DNA of 64,000 nucleotides from Cyanosarcina radialis HA8281-LM2 (GCA_019359615.1 JAHHHA010000028.1:19626-83625), one strand, 5' to 3'. Counted from the stretch's first letter, positions 43,772-51,956 are shown. Notes: generated from the letters alone by a model not told the origin. Numbers and translations: made by a program.

Positions 43772-44371
43772 TCATCGGTGAAAAACGTAGACTTGCCGCT
43801 CGCCGACTTCTACCGAGTAGTAGTCACTAATGAATAAATCGCGAGCGATCGCTTCCCAATTGATATAGTTGTCAATTCCTAAATTTTCGCTCTGCTGGAG
43901 CAAGCCCAATTCTTGCCAAAGCTCTTGGGCAAAATCTGACTCGGTTTCATATTCCCCAGCGTAATTCTCCAAGAAGCCTTCTTCTTCGGCATCTTTACCT
44001 CGATATTGGCAATAAGCAGCGAAAGCGACACCATGCTTCATTAGCATCTCAGCTAAGTTGGCGACTCGCTCTATGTCTTCGTTTTCTCCAATTTCGATCC
44101 CTTCCCAGTTTTCATACCAGTGGATCGCCCATTCCTCAGCGTCTGGTTCCGGCGAAGATGCCAGCATTTGATGAATTTCCGACCGGATTGAAGCTGCATC
44201 CCGCTCGACATCGATCCAACGCCCGTGTAATTTGCCGTTGTTGTAAGCAGCTAGGCACGCTACATAAATCCTGGGGGTTGCTTGTGTTAACCGATTTGGG
44301 ATTTTAGATTTGGGATTTTGGATTGGCTCCGCCTGGAGACGAGCCGATTGAAACCCCTCTTTTTCGGTCAT
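43772..44371 (-). CDS. ardA: antirestriction protein ArdA
   Basis: About 199 residues, very acidic. The N-terminal family motif is PRIYVACLAAYNNGKLHGRWIDVERDA. DAEEWAIHWYENWEGIEIGENEDIERVANLAEML is the ArdA middle region, with FLENYAGEYETESDFAQEL further on. ArdA mimics DNA to block type I restriction on entry of plasmids and conjugative elements. The ATG at 44371 has AAGGTGAAG upstream; a GTG four codons earlier is possible. Residues 18-28 (IQNPKSKIP) come from a dispersed TTTTGGATTTTGG repeat inserted in frame. The leader carries GTGAAAACCAT. Confidence 0.9.
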   Translation of the reverse strand: MTEKEGFQSARLQAEPIQNPKSKIPNRLTQATPRIYVACLAAYNNGKLHGRWIDVERDAASIRSEIHQMLASSPEPDAEEWAIHWYENWEGIEIGENEDIERVANLAEMLMKHGVAFAAYCQYRGKDAEEEGFLENYAGEYETESDFAQELWQELGLLQQSENLGIDNYINWEAIARDLFISDYYSVEVGERQVYVFHR

Positions 44372-44392
44372 TTTCTTCTTCACCTTGACTCA

Positions 44393-44437
44393 ATGGTTTT
44401 CACTTGCCCTCAAGTTCGTGCTTGTGAAAATTTCACA
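44393..44437. promoter_or_regulatory. leader motif and GTGAAA-A-TTTCAC palindrome before ardA
   Basis: ATGGTTTTCACTTGCCC (44393-44409; minus strand AAGTGAAAACCAT) lies 22 bases before the ardA start, and TGTGAAAATTTCACA (44423-44437) lies further upstream. Both recur through the right half of the window. Confidence 0.5.
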
Positions 44438-44584
44438 GGTACTGCTGATAATGACAGGACACCGAAATGCAGTCCCGAAGATGTCGCAGGCAAGGGGCTT
44501 TGGGGCAAGGCGAAACCCCCTAGAAGATGGCCAAAAAAAAGCTGGTTTCTCTAGCGTGAGAAACCAACTTCGATCGCCAGCGCC

Positions 44585-44869
44585 TTAACTCAAGATCTGG
44601 CAAAGGTCAGCCTGCTCTTGGCCGCTCTTGACTCGATCGAGTCGTTTAACTATTCGAGCCGCTTCCAGTACCTCCAAAATGCCTTGGTTTTCGGCATAGT
44701 TTTTGACTAAGATTTGATCTGGCGAGAGGAGGTACTCTGGCAAATTGACCGACGCGGTGAGAATGGGACCATCGGTGGCGCTCCACAGTTGCAAACAGGG
44801 TTGACCATCGGGATATTGACTCCACTTGAGTTGGCAGCGGTATCCCATAAATTTGATGGTGCTAGACAT
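44585..44869 (-). CDS. hypothetical protein
   Basis: A 94-residue protein: FMGYRCQLKWSQYPDGQPCLQLWSATDGPILTASVNLPEYLLSPDQILVKNYAENQGILEVLEAARIVKR. I recall such small proteins from cyanobacterial plasmids but cannot name a family. A leader motif GAGGGTGAAAATA is 15 bases upstream. It is followed by a hairpin GGTTTCTC/GAGAAACC at about 44540. Confidence 0.7.
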   Translation of the reverse strand: MSSTIKFMGYRCQLKWSQYPDGQPCLQLWSATDGPILTASVNLPEYLLSPDQILVKNYAENQGILEVLEAARIVKRLDRVKSGQEQADLCQILS

Positions 44870-44990
44870 ATGAACTCTCCAAGTATTTTCACCCTCTGGC
44901 CCGCGAAGCGTTGATGATGAAATTTTTCTGACTGAGCTTCTGATAGCGATTCTCCGTAGGAGACGCTACGCGAACGCACCAAAAAAAATC

Positions 44991-45021
44991 CCGCTGAAGG
45001 CAATTACACCCTCAGCGGGAT
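44991..45021 (-). terminator. Rho-independent terminator
   Basis: On the minus strand ATCCCGCTGA, a 14-base loop, TCAGCGGGAT and then a run of eight T. A textbook terminator for the 349-residue protein gene that ends at 45043. Confidence 0.85.
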
Positions 45022-45032
45022 CTGGAGAGCGG

Positions 45033-45047
45033 TGTGAAATTTTCACG
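45033..45047. promoter_or_regulatory. GTGAAA-T-TTTCAC palindrome
   Basis: TGTGAAATTTTCACG overlaps the stop codon of the 349-residue protein gene and precedes its terminator. One member of the recurrent palindrome family. Confidence 0.45.
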
Positions 45048-46092
45048 CGATGGTGACACCGAGTTCGGCATCGATGTCTGGTTCGAGCAAGTGTTGATTA
45101 GCGTCTAACCACTGCTGAGCTTCGAGTTGTTTTGAAGGGCGACTTGAGGGCGTGGTGACTGGAGTAGAAGGTTGAGGGAAGGGAGTTTCGGCCTCGGCTA
45201 ACTCCAACTGAGCATCATCGCGCTCGGCTTTCTTGCGTTCGTAGTGGTTCTGGTTGATTTCCAACAAGCGAGCTTTCACCAGGTTGAGATTGTTGGTATG
45301 AGCCTGAGCGGATTCAATTCCTAAAAAGCCTTCGGGATTAGCCATAAAACTCTCGGTGTCTCTGGCCAAGCGGGAAGCTAGGAGCATCATCTCGCCTTGA
45401 ACGGCAGCTTTTTCGGCAGTGAGAGCTAATCGACCACCAGGGTGTTGGGTGCCAATACTAGTTTTCCACCGACCGTCGAGCAGAAATTGGCTGAATTCGA
45501 CTACAGGGAGATCGAAGTTTTTAGCGGTGATGTAGAAGCGACGGGCATCTTTTTGGCAGCTACCAGTAATATAGATGCCGTCGATCTCCAACTTCAGCTT
45601 CATCCCAGGCGCTAGAGCCATCGGGGAATTTTCCACTTCCGCCCGCTCCCCCAGCAGGTAGTCGCCCCAGTTAGCCAGGGCAAACTCTAACAATTCTGTC
45701 GTCGCTGTGTTGAGATCTTTGTAAGTTTTCAGCGTTTGAATCGCTTCGAGGTTAAAAGCCGCGTCGAATCGTTCGCGGAAGCGATTCCACATATAAGCAT
45801 TGAGGCGATCGTAATCCCATTCCGATTTGGTGTAGCGTCCGTCGCCAGCTTGGGTATCGTCGCGGTAGCCAGGAGCGACTTTAAATTGGTCGAGTTCGCC
45901 TTTGGATAAAGCTTCGTAGAAAGTGGCAGCTTTGTCGCGGTTCTTCCAAGCTACTAAACGCAAGCCGTAGAATAATTGCTTGTAAGTGAAGATGGCTTGC
46001 TTGATGGCATATTCGCCTTCTTTAGCGATTTGAGCTTTTCGAGCCGAAGCGGGAGCGTAAAGACCGAGTTCATCAGGTTGGAGAAAAGACAT
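45043..46092 (-). CDS. hypothetical mobile-element protein
   Basis: A 349-residue protein without a recognised domain. N-terminal half is helical and aromatic-rich (AIFTYKQLFYGLRLVAWKNRDKAATFYEAL; YDRLNAYMWNRFRERFDAAFN). Near 180 it has LKLEIDGIYITGSCQKDARRFYITAKNFDLPVVEFSQFLLDG, then a helical region, a Pro/Thr/Ser linker (PQPSTPVTTPSSRPS) and a short acidic end. Preceded by a poly-purine Shine-Dalgarno and followed by a strong terminator, so it is probably expressed as a single gene. Function unknown. Confidence 0.75.
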   Translation of the reverse strand: MSFLQPDELGLYAPASARKAQIAKEGEYAIKQAIFTYKQLFYGLRLVAWKNRDKAATFYEALSKGELDQFKVAPGYRDDTQAGDGRYTKSEWDYDRLNAYMWNRFRERFDAAFNLEAIQTLKTYKDLNTATTELLEFALANWGDYLLGERAEVENSPMALAPGMKLKLEIDGIYITGSCQKDARRFYITAKNFDLPVVEFSQFLLDGRWKTSIGTQHPGGRLALTAEKAAVQGEMMLLASRLARDTESFMANPEGFLGIESAQAHTNNLNLVKARLLEINQNHYERKKAERDDAQLELAEAETPFPQPSTPVTTPSSRPSKQLEAQQWLDANQHLLEPDIDAELGVTIA

Positions 46093-46181
46093 CAGGGACT
46101 CCTTTTTTTATGGATTTTTACCGGGCTACAGTCGTTTTTTTCTCTTTCTTTTCTTTCCTCTTTTTTTGGCAAGAAGAAAGA

Positions 46182-46210
46182 AGCGATCGCCTAGTTGGTA
46201 AGCGATCGCT
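46182..46210 (-). terminator. hairpin of two HIP1 octamers
   Basis: AGCGATCGC and GCGATCGCT are separated by 11 bases, a 9-bp stem. On the minus strand it lies just after the gene ending at 46222 and is followed by a T/C-rich run (TTCTTTCTTCTTGCC). A plausible weak terminator built from HIP1 sequences. Confidence 0.45.
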
Positions 46211-46221
46211 ATGTTTATTTG

Positions 46222-46680
46222 CTAGGAAGCAATTTCCCGACTACCGATTAAACCTGTCAGGAAGCTCTGAGCTATTCCCCAGACTTGCAGGTGGCAGAAC
46301 TCGTATTCCACAATGCGGCTGTGATCTGCCAGTTGGTTTTGGAATAGGTACTCGTGCAGGTAGTTGGCTTCAGCCCCAGGTAGATGCCGCAGGGTCAGTT
46401 GCCATAACTTAGCTGATTCTGTGGTTGAGCCAAGGGGGTGAAAGAATTCTGCAACTACGTTAGAAGCGATCTCGATGCCGAAGAACTTGTAGTTGGAGGT
46501 AGATGGCTTGATGAACTCAATCAGTGCATCTTTGCTCAACGCGATCGCTTGTCCGTTGCGAACGCAAGTGATTTCGTCTAGCCCGTCAAGGCAAAGCATT
46601 TGGTCTGGGTTAACGTTAATGCCTCGAACTTCAAGGCAGTAAGAAGCGATCGCCTCTTGAGTTAAGAAGGTTCGGTTCAT
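46222..46680 (-). CDS. hypothetical protein
   Basis: A 152-residue protein: FLTQEAIASYCLEVRGINVNPDQMLCLDGLDEI, FFGIEIASNVVAEFFHPLGSTTESAKLWQL and LHEYLFQNQLADHSRIVEYEFCHLQVWGIAQSFL. No family recognised. A Shine-Dalgarno (GGAGG) precedes the ATG. Just upstream lies a strong 14-bp inverted repeat (46707-46747) and then the third long structured element. Confidence 0.7.
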   Translation of the reverse strand: MNRTFLTQEAIASYCLEVRGINVNPDQMLCLDGLDEITCVRNGQAIALSKDALIEFIKPSTSNYKFFGIEIASNVVAEFFHPLGSTTESAKLWQLTLRHLPGAEANYLHEYLFQNQLADHSRIVEYEFCHLQVWGIAQSFLTGLIGSREIAS

Positions 46681-46706
46681 GTTAGAATACCTCCAATAAG
46701 ATGGAT

Positions 46707-46747
46707 AAATGCCCAGAACTTCTCGTCAAAGTCAGTTCTGGGCATTT
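46707..46747. terminator. 14-bp inverted repeat at the head of element E
   Basis: AAATGCCCAGAACT (46707-46720) with AGTTCTGGGCATTT (46734-46747), a perfect stem with a 13-base loop flanked by A and T runs. Bidirectional terminator geometry, 27 bases upstream of the 46680 start. Confidence 0.55.
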
Positions 46748-46752
46748 TGCTT

Positions 46753-47214
46753 GCACAGCATACTTTTGGGGTACGGGGGCGAGGCTCCAAAGCGACGGCG
46801 TAGAGTTACTTAGCGAGTTAGTGACTGTTAGCCAATCCGGTTTCTGTCTAGCGTTTCTTAGGCTAGCGAAGCGGTGCCGCAGGCAAGCCTTAGAAACCCT
46901 CTAGAAACCCGATTGGCATAGAGGCTTCTTAGGAGCTTAGAAACTCTTGCCAGGGAGCGGTTGTCAAGGGTCTAGCTGTTCTTGGCGAGTTACCTTTTAC
47001 TTAGGCAATACGGTTTCCTTAGCGGCTGTTAGCGAGGTACGAGCCGTACAGCCGTTTGGGAAAGCCTATTGGCTTAGTAATTGTTAGAGCCAAAGAACAA
47101 CTCCCTTGATAATTGGAGTGCCCCCGTATCATGAGAAATGCTGTGCTAGCCAAGCGGCGACTGAGCGCCCGGAGATAGATTTATCTAGCCTGGTAATGAT
47201 GGCTCACCGAAAAC
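46753..47214 (+). ncRNA. structured element, copy E (long variant, candidate RNA)
   Basis: Diverged homologue of copies A and B. P0: GCACAGCAT (46753-46761) with ATGCTGTGC (47138-47146). P1: TACGGGGG and CTCC (about 46772-46788) with GGAG and CCCCCGTA (about 47115-47129). P3: TTGTCAAGGG (about 46971) with CCCTTGATAA (about 47103). The 3' module has AGCCA/TGGCT, hairpin TAGATttATCTA, GGTAATG and CTCACCGAAAAC. P2 is replaced by about 170 bases of other hairpin-rich sequence. Pairing is kept although the sequence has changed. Confidence 0.65.
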
Positions 47215-47455
47215 CGGCGAGTGGGAATGCGTCGCACCCCAAGAGCGGGGGGAGGACGCTGGCGCGGCGGGGTGCGATGCGGGTGCGAGCGTCTAGATCT
47301 CAAGGGGCTGACAGATAGCTGAAGTGGCGAGTGCCCCAAAAAACCTTCGCGCAGCAACCACAAAGGGGATGCCAGGGTGGGGGAGGATGTGGCGAGCCAA
47401 AAATTTCCCAAAATCTTGGCGAGGATTTCAGCTAGATGCAGGCAATGGTTGTGGG

Positions 47456-47725
47456 TTAGCTAGATGCTTGCTGCCAAAATCGTTGAAGTGCTTTAACGGT
47501 TTTGAAGTCAATCGCTGGCGCTGGTTCGATGTTGGCGATCGGGCGTTCTAACTGCGATAAAGAGATGGTTCCTGCATCCAAGGCGGCGCGGACTGATTGG
47601 AGCATTTGTTCGGCACTAGCGGCCGTCTCGTGAAACGATAAGTAGCAAGTCTTTTCGGGAGCCAGAGAAACCGCTACAGCAAACTGTTCTGGGATGCGAA
47701 CTACTTGCAATTCGGGATCGGTCAT
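47456..47725 (-). CDS. hypothetical protein
   Basis: About 89 residues: MTDPELQVVRIPEQFAVAVSLAPEKTCYLSFHETAASAEQMLQSVRAALDAGTISLSQLERP. No recognised family. A TTG start at 47755 would add ten residues; neither start has a good Shine-Dalgarno. Located between the structured element and a zinc-ribbon-like gene. Confidence 0.6.
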   Translation of the reverse strand: MTDPELQVVRIPEQFAVAVSLAPEKTCYLSFHETAASAEQMLQSVRAALDAGTISLSQLERPIANIEPAPAIDFKTVKALQRFWQQASS

Positions 47726-47768
47726 GGGAATGGAAGGAGAGAAACGCTCCTTCAATGCTACAAAATCT

Positions 47769-48311
47769 TTACTTCTTTTTTCCCAACTGCATAAGCTCCT
47801 CCGCCGTGAAAACCTGCCGCTGGTAATCGCACTTCTGATTTAGACAACATTCGTGGCCCTCGTTACTTAGCATTCCTGGCAAGGTGCGATCGCATTTCGG
47901 ACAGCGGTTACAGAACGCCTTGTTGACGTAGACATCGCCAATTTTGATGGCTCTTAAGTAGCATCGTCCTCGACTAGCTTTGACAAATTCATGTGATTCG
48001 TGTGGATTGAGGCTCATCTGACACCATCCTCTAGGTTCGGCCGGTGAAATTTTCTCCTCCCCCTGTAGACCACGGGAAATTTTCACGTCCGTGTCGAGCT
48101 TCAGCCGCCTCAGAACATCCTCGCGGTGGATTCTGCGAGTAAAGATCGCCTGTTTTAGTCCGCGCGCGATCGCTTCATCGAGATCGCACTCTCCCAACTT
48201 GCCAGCAAATAGAGCCGTTCTAGCTCTGTCCTGGACGGGATGCACGTACTGCTCGACTTCAAGGAAGTATCGATCGGTAATCAGCCATTCCATATACTCG
48301 TGTTCGTTCAT
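47769..48311 (-). CDS. hypothetical protein with C-terminal zinc ribbon
   Basis: A 180-residue protein. The N-terminal half is helical and charged. The C-terminal part has four C-x2-C-like knuckles: KAFCNRCPKCDRTLPG, then HECCLNQKCDYQRQ, a probable zinc ribbon. A GTGAAAATTTC sequence and its mirror lie inside the gene (at the codons for VKISR and EEKIS), so the element's palindrome also occurs in coding DNA. The full palindrome lies 42 bases before the start. DNA or RNA binding is possible but not shown. Confidence 0.7.
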   Translation of the reverse strand: MNEHEYMEWLITDRYFLEVEQYVHPVQDRARTALFAGKLGECDLDEAIARGLKQAIFTRRIHREDVLRRLKLDTDVKISRGLQGEEKISPAEPRGWCQMSLNPHESHEFVKASRGRCYLRAIKIGDVYVNKAFCNRCPKCDRTLPGMLSNEGHECCLNQKCDYQRQVFTAEELMQLGKKK

Positions 48312-48352
48312 TCGATCGACTTGAGATCTCGATTTGTTCGGAAGACAGACGT

Positions 48353-48367
48353 TGTGAAAATTTCACA
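48353..48367. promoter_or_regulatory. GTGAAA-A-TTTCAC palindrome
   Basis: TGTGAAAATTTCACA, perfect arms around a central A, 42 bases upstream of the zinc-ribbon gene start and about 90 bases from the end of the gene at 48457. Confidence 0.55.
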
Positions 48368-48456
48368 CCTAGAGAACTGTGAGTTTTTTTGGTCGCGTCA
48401 TGGGAACAATGATCTGCTCGATGCTCCCGGTGCAGCACCAGGAGCATGAGGAGCGT

Positions 48457-49134
48457 TTACTTGCTAGCAGCTAATCGGCGAGTTTGCTTGCTATTAATTT
48501 GGCGAGTTGGCGGCTCAATTGGTGGTTCGTCATCAACTGCTTCTACTAGTGCCTGGATTTGTTCGGCACTCATGCCATTAACAGATTGTAGAGAGCGGGT
48601 TCCTTCTAAATCAACTAGTTGAGAACCGTTTGAAGCCATGAAGCTATCAATCAATTCCAGTTGCTTTTTCTCTTCAGGAGTTTTACGAGAGCGCCAGTCA
48701 AACCCAACGGAGTAATAAGGACCTTCTTGGCCTAATTCTTTGACGAAGCTCAAGGTAAAAATGCCTTCGGCTGGTTCGCCATATTCGATCGCTTCTTGGA
48801 CTTTGTTGAATAAGGCGCTGATGGATTGTTTCTTGAGATAACCGACGCAGACTGTGTTTGAGGGGAGAATTTTAGGATCGACGTTGGGAGCGGCAATGAA
48901 GAATATTTGAACCCACAACACGTTCTGGGTTTTGCCCAAGGAGCCGAACCACTTGGACACTTTAATGATGTTGATGTCTACTTTGTCCTCTGGATTAGTG
49001 CGCCGGTGCTGGGGATCGCTGCCGCCCACGAACAGTCCGCCGCCACCATCTTTGCAGTTGAAGCGCACGGCATAGGGAATGTGGGGCAAGCAAATCGAGT
49101 TTTCAGGTTTTTGGCCGAATACGGTGAAAGTCAT
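48457..49134 (-). CDS. hypothetical protein of the mobile element
   Basis: A 225-residue protein. The N-terminal 140 residues look like a beta-rich domain (MTFTVFGQKPENSICLPHI, VRFNCKDGGGGLFVGGS, DINIIKVSKWFGSLGKTQNVLWVQIFFIAAP). The tail is Gln/Pro-rich and basic (PPIEPPTRQINSKQTRRLAASK). Single-stranded DNA-binding proteins have a comparable plan, but I see no firm OB-fold signature, so that is only a guess. The leader motif GGGGTGAAAATCAA lies 21 bases upstream. Confidence 0.72.
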   Translation of the reverse strand: MTFTVFGQKPENSICLPHIPYAVRFNCKDGGGGLFVGGSDPQHRRTNPEDKVDINIIKVSKWFGSLGKTQNVLWVQIFFIAAPNVDPKILPSNTVCVGYLKKQSISALFNKVQEAIEYGEPAEGIFTLSFVKELGQEGPYYSVGFDWRSRKTPEEKKQLELIDSFMASNGSQLVDLEGTRSLQSVNGMSAEQIQALVEAVDDEPPIEPPTRQINSKQTRRLAASK

Positions 49135-49154
49135 GGATTACCTCTTACTTAATG

Positions 49155-49168
49155 TTGATTTTCACCCC
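49155..49168 (-). promoter_or_regulatory. GGGGTGAAAATCAA leader motif
   Basis: Minus-strand GGGGTGAAAATCAA, 21 bases before the gene start at 49134. Same motif as at 56284, 57177, 57504 and 59478. Confidence 0.5.
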
Positions 49169-49243
49169 TGGCGATCGCTATTTTCTAGGTTTTTCCTGTT
49201 AGTTATTTTGTTTTATTATTGCCTGCATTCTGTCGATAAGATC

Positions 49244-49624
49244 TCACGATCGAGTATCAGGTTCAGTCAAATAGGTACTAATAATGTCCTGTAGTAAATT
49301 CTCTACATCTTCCAAGGAACCGCGAGGTAGAGTAAATTGAATGCTATTGAGCCAATCTCGTGTCAGCCGATTTAAACGTTCTGGAAAAGGCTCGTCTCGA
49401 TTATCTCCAGGCAACATTAATCCAGCGGCAACCGCTTGAGACATCTGATGCTCGAAGTTTTGAATAAATTCAATATCTTCCGTCCCGAACTGACGCACTC
49501 GTTCCCAATTTTTGAGAAACTGCACGCGCACTTCATGTTCGTTAAAAGTCAGTACGCCAATATTAATCCGCTCGTTAGCAACCGGATTAGGAACGTATTG
49601 AATTACACTGTACTTACTTCCCAT
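49244..49624 (-). CDS. DUF3037 protein
   Basis: About 126 residues. MGSKYSVIQYVPNPVANERINIGVLTFNEHEVRVQFLKNW is the DUF3037 N-terminus. Function unknown; the family is often found with HipA-like or mobile-element genes. The ATG at 49624 is chosen because the homology begins there; the longer open frame to 49735 overlaps the exonuclease gene. Lies 25 bases after the exonuclease stop, so probably co-transcribed. Confidence 0.82.
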   Translation of the reverse strand: MGSKYSVIQYVPNPVANERINIGVLTFNEHEVRVQFLKNWERVRQFGTEDIEFIQNFEHQMSQAVAAGLMLPGDNRDEPFPERLNRLTRDWLNSIQFTLPRGSLEDVENLLQDIISTYLTEPDTRS

Positions 49625-49649
49625 TTTTCCTGTAGAGACTTTTTTCTCG

Positions 49650-50501
49650 TTACTCGATCGGGGGTTCGATACCTGAAGGATATTGGATGAAAGGGGTATC
49701 GGCTGCCATAGTTTTAAGGCGATCGAGGGCGGCAAGGCAATCGTTTAAGGCTCTATGTCCGCCACCTAAAGCTTGATATTTGTAATTCCCATAATACCTA
49801 GACCATTCGCCTACCCATTGGCTGTACCACTGCATGATGCAATGATAATCGTTGGCTAAGTCTAAAAGTGGAAGCTGATGTAATTTACAACAATAGTCGA
49901 GGACGTGCAGATCGAATCTGGCGTTGTATATGGCTAATTCTCGCTCTTTTAAGGCTTCAGCGATCGCTGGGTAAATTTCCGGGAATGTTGGAGCATCTTT
50001 AACATCTAAATCGGTGATTCCATGAATGGCAATGACTTCTTGGGGAATCGAAATTGTCGGCTTGACTAGGCTGGTTAAAATCGGCTGCGATTGGGAATCG
50101 ATGATGGCGATTTCTACTATTTCTGCATCGTATAGCCCGGTGGTTTCGGTGTCTAATATTGCTAAATTCCTCAGATCTAAAAGTGACTGCGCCCATTGCA
50201 CGGCAGCCGCCCGATCGATTTCAAATCTCCCCTCGGATCTGTACCAATTCCAGTATTTTCGCTTGGTTGCCGATCGCTCTCTATTTTGGGCTAAAACCTC
50301 TAATTGTTTGGCCGATGGTTGACGCTTGGGTTTGGTGGAATTAGGGTCGTTGGGATCGTAAAGATACAGGTCGTATTTTTGGGTTGGAATTACTCCTACA
50401 GGGTTAACTGGAGCTAACCCAATTTCCCGTAGTTGCTTTTTAGTTTTCAGTTCGGGTGGAGGTTCGCTGCCACCGCTCCCCCACCAAGCGTAGGTTTTCA
50501 T
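49650..50501 (-). CDS. DnaQ-like 3'-5' exonuclease domain protein
   Basis: A 283-residue protein. An N-terminal ~105-residue region is unassigned. Then the DEDD exonuclease motifs: ExoI LAILDTETTGLYDAEIVEIAI, ExoII-type IYNARFDLHVLDYCC, and ExoIII GGHRALNDCLAALD with H-x4-D (DEDDh). Resembles the DNA polymerase III epsilon domain. Could proofread, process element DNA or degrade nucleic acid. Starts at ATG 50501. Confidence 0.88.
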   Translation of the reverse strand: MKTYAWWGSGGSEPPPELKTKKQLREIGLAPVNPVGVIPTQKYDLYLYDPNDPNSTKPKRQPSAKQLEVLAQNRERSATKRKYWNWYRSEGRFEIDRAAAVQWAQSLLDLRNLAILDTETTGLYDAEIVEIAIIDSQSQPILTSLVKPTISIPQEVIAIHGITDLDVKDAPTFPEIYPAIAEALKERELAIYNARFDLHVLDYCCKLHQLPLLDLANDYHCIMQWYSQWVGEWSRYYGNYKYQALGGGHRALNDCLAALDRLKTMAADTPFIQYPSGIEPPIE

Positions 50502-50593
50502 GACTCGCTCGATGCTAAAATGAATTACCTTATTTATGTTTTTTTACTCTGCCCCTCACGAAATTAGTGAAGGGCAGTTTTGTTGTTGGCATT

Positions 50594-51067
50594 CTACTTC
50601 AGCTTGACGCTTAAAATCGGTTGCTGGCAGGTAAAGGAACGCCTCAGATCTTCATATTCCATTATCAGGCGATCGCCTTCTTCGGTAGTCATTAAATCCA
50701 CGAGTTGAGCTTCTAAGGTAGCGATTTGTTGTTGGAAAGCCGCGATGGATTTGGCATTTAATCGAGTGGCTTTTTCTCGTTCGATTTCGATGAGTTCTTT
50801 CAGGGTTTCTAGTTCCGGTTGGTCTTTGGGACAGTTGCTACGGAAAGAAAGCACGATTTCGGCTCGCTCGTTGCGGTAGGCAATCTGCTTGCCATTAGCT
50901 GCTTGACCGCTACCGACGATGAGGAGGGCGGCATCGACGGCTAGGGGATTGAGTTCGGCGAGTTTGGCATCGAGAATGGCTTGTTGCCAACGCAGTTGAG
51001 TGACTTCTTCGAGGATAGTCTGTGCCGATTCGATGGAGTTAATGGTCAGGATCTGGTCGTTAGGCAT
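50594..51067 (-). CDS. hypothetical coiled-coil protein
   Basis: A 157-residue protein. QTILEEVTQLRWQQAILDAKLAEL at the start and ELIEIEREKATRLNAKSIAAFQQQIATLEAQLVDLM in the second half are predicted coiled coil. The helical hairpin pattern recalls Gam-type nuclease inhibitors, without firm evidence. The leader contains GCGAAAACCAAT 14 bases upstream, a variant of the element's leader motif. Confidence 0.68.
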   Translation of the reverse strand: MPNDQILTINSIESAQTILEEVTQLRWQQAILDAKLAELNPLAVDAALLIVGSGQAANGKQIAYRNERAEIVLSFRSNCPKDQPELETLKELIEIEREKATRLNAKSIAAFQQQIATLEAQLVDLMTTEEGDRLIMEYEDLRRSFTCQQPILSVKLK

Positions 51068-51118
51068 GGGTTTGACCTCATTGGTTTTCGCTAACGACCG
51101 GGGGATTTAATTCTTCTT

Positions 51119-51406
51119 TTATTGGTTTTCAACCTGGCGGCGAATTAGTTCTGTCTGAATCGCATTAAAGGGTTGGGGTTCGCCGTCTCCAGGGAAGGAG
51201 CCAGCAATTTTTACTACATCTTCGTGGCAAGTTAACGGCTTGCTGTTGCAATGGACGAGGGTTAGCCGTTGCATGGCTTCGAGTGCGGCTATTTGATTTT
51301 TGTGGGCAGAGAGGATGTGGAGTTGTTTGAAGTTTGGCTCGAAGACGTACCACAACTGATAGAGTTGGGTTTCGTCGTTTTGGGTGACACCCGTGTAATA
51401 GAGCAT
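51119..51406 (-). CDS. hypothetical protein
   Basis: A 95-residue protein: LYYTGVTQNDETQLYQLWYVFEPNFKQLHILSAHKNQIAALEAMQRL. No recognised family. It lies between the coiled-coil gene and the arsenic region; a palindrome is 53 bases upstream of its start. Confidence 0.65.
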   Translation of the reverse strand: MLYYTGVTQNDETQLYQLWYVFEPNFKQLHILSAHKNQIAALEAMQRLTLVHCNSKPLTCHEDVVKIAGSFPGDGEPQPFNAIQTELIRRQVENQ

Positions 51407-51458
51407 GGTCTGGAGTTGAATGGCTACAACCCCATTTAAACTTTTTTCCGAGAGTCTG

Positions 51459-51475
51459 GTGTGAAATTTTCACAC
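51459..51475. promoter_or_regulatory. GTGAAA-T-TTTCAC palindrome
   Basis: GTGTGAAATTTTCACAC, a 17-base perfect dyad around a central T, upstream of the minus-strand gene starting at 51406. Confidence 0.55.
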
Positions 51476-51590
51476 TTTGAGCTTGAGATTCAGAAAGGCT
51501 CTCCGCCTTGGGGATACCTTTTGTCCTGGCGAACCAACTAACCGTTTGAGAATCTGTAGCATCCACTTACCCTAGCGTCTAATATAGTGA

Positions 51591-51609
51591 TATTTCAATC
51601 AAAATTAAT
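51591..51609 (+). promoter_or_regulatory. ArsR operator, upstream copy
   Basis: TATTTCAATCAAAATTAAT. The reverse complement of the sequence at 52000-52018 is TATTTCAATAAAAATTGAT, so the same operator flanks arsR on both sides. It ends 14 bases before the arsR ATG, in the autoregulatory position. Confidence 0.6.
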
Positions 51610-51623
51610 TAAATTTTCCTTGA

Positions 51624-51956
51624 ATGGCAAAGACAGCTTCTCTTCCATCAACTTTAATTGTTTTAGGTTTTCATGCACTTTCCGAGCCTCTACGAATACA
51701 GGTGCTAGATTTACTGCGAGATCGAGAGCTTTGCGTCTGCGACCTGTGTGAAACTTTGGGAGTTAGCCAATCCAAACTTTCTTTTCACCTTAAGGCTTTG
51801 AAGGAAGCCCAACTGGTTCAGTCTCGGCAAGAGGGACGCTGGATTTACTATCGTCTCAACTTGCCTCAGTTGGTTGTGCTAGAGCAATATCTTGCAGAGT
51901 TTCGCCGCTTTAGCCCCATTTTGCCTGCCCGCCCCTGCCGAGATCGATCGCAATAA
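51624..51956 (+). CDS. arsR: ArsR arsenic-responsive repressor
   Basis: A 110-residue wHTH. It has the As(III) site ELCVCDLCETL in the recognition-helix region, as in E. coli-type ArsR (C-V-C-D-L-C), followed by SKLSFHLKALKEAQLVQSRQEGRWIYYRL. Represses itself and the downstream arsenic genes until arsenite binds. Operators can be seen on both sides. The genes it should control are damaged. Confidence 0.95.
   Translation: MAKTASLPSTLIVLGFHALSEPLRIQVLDLLRDRELCVCDLCETLGVSQSKLSFHLKALKEAQLVQSRQEGRWIYYRLNLPQLVVLEQYLAEFRRFSPILPARPCRDRSQ

Noticed and set aside
45976..46412. Plus-strand ORFs with poly-Phe stretches
   Set aside because: They arise from T-rich leader DNA and the antisense of the two hypothetical genes.
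42751..47214. CRISPR array
   Set aside because: Copies are long, few, irregularly spaced and internally structured; there are no short regular spacers and no cas genes.
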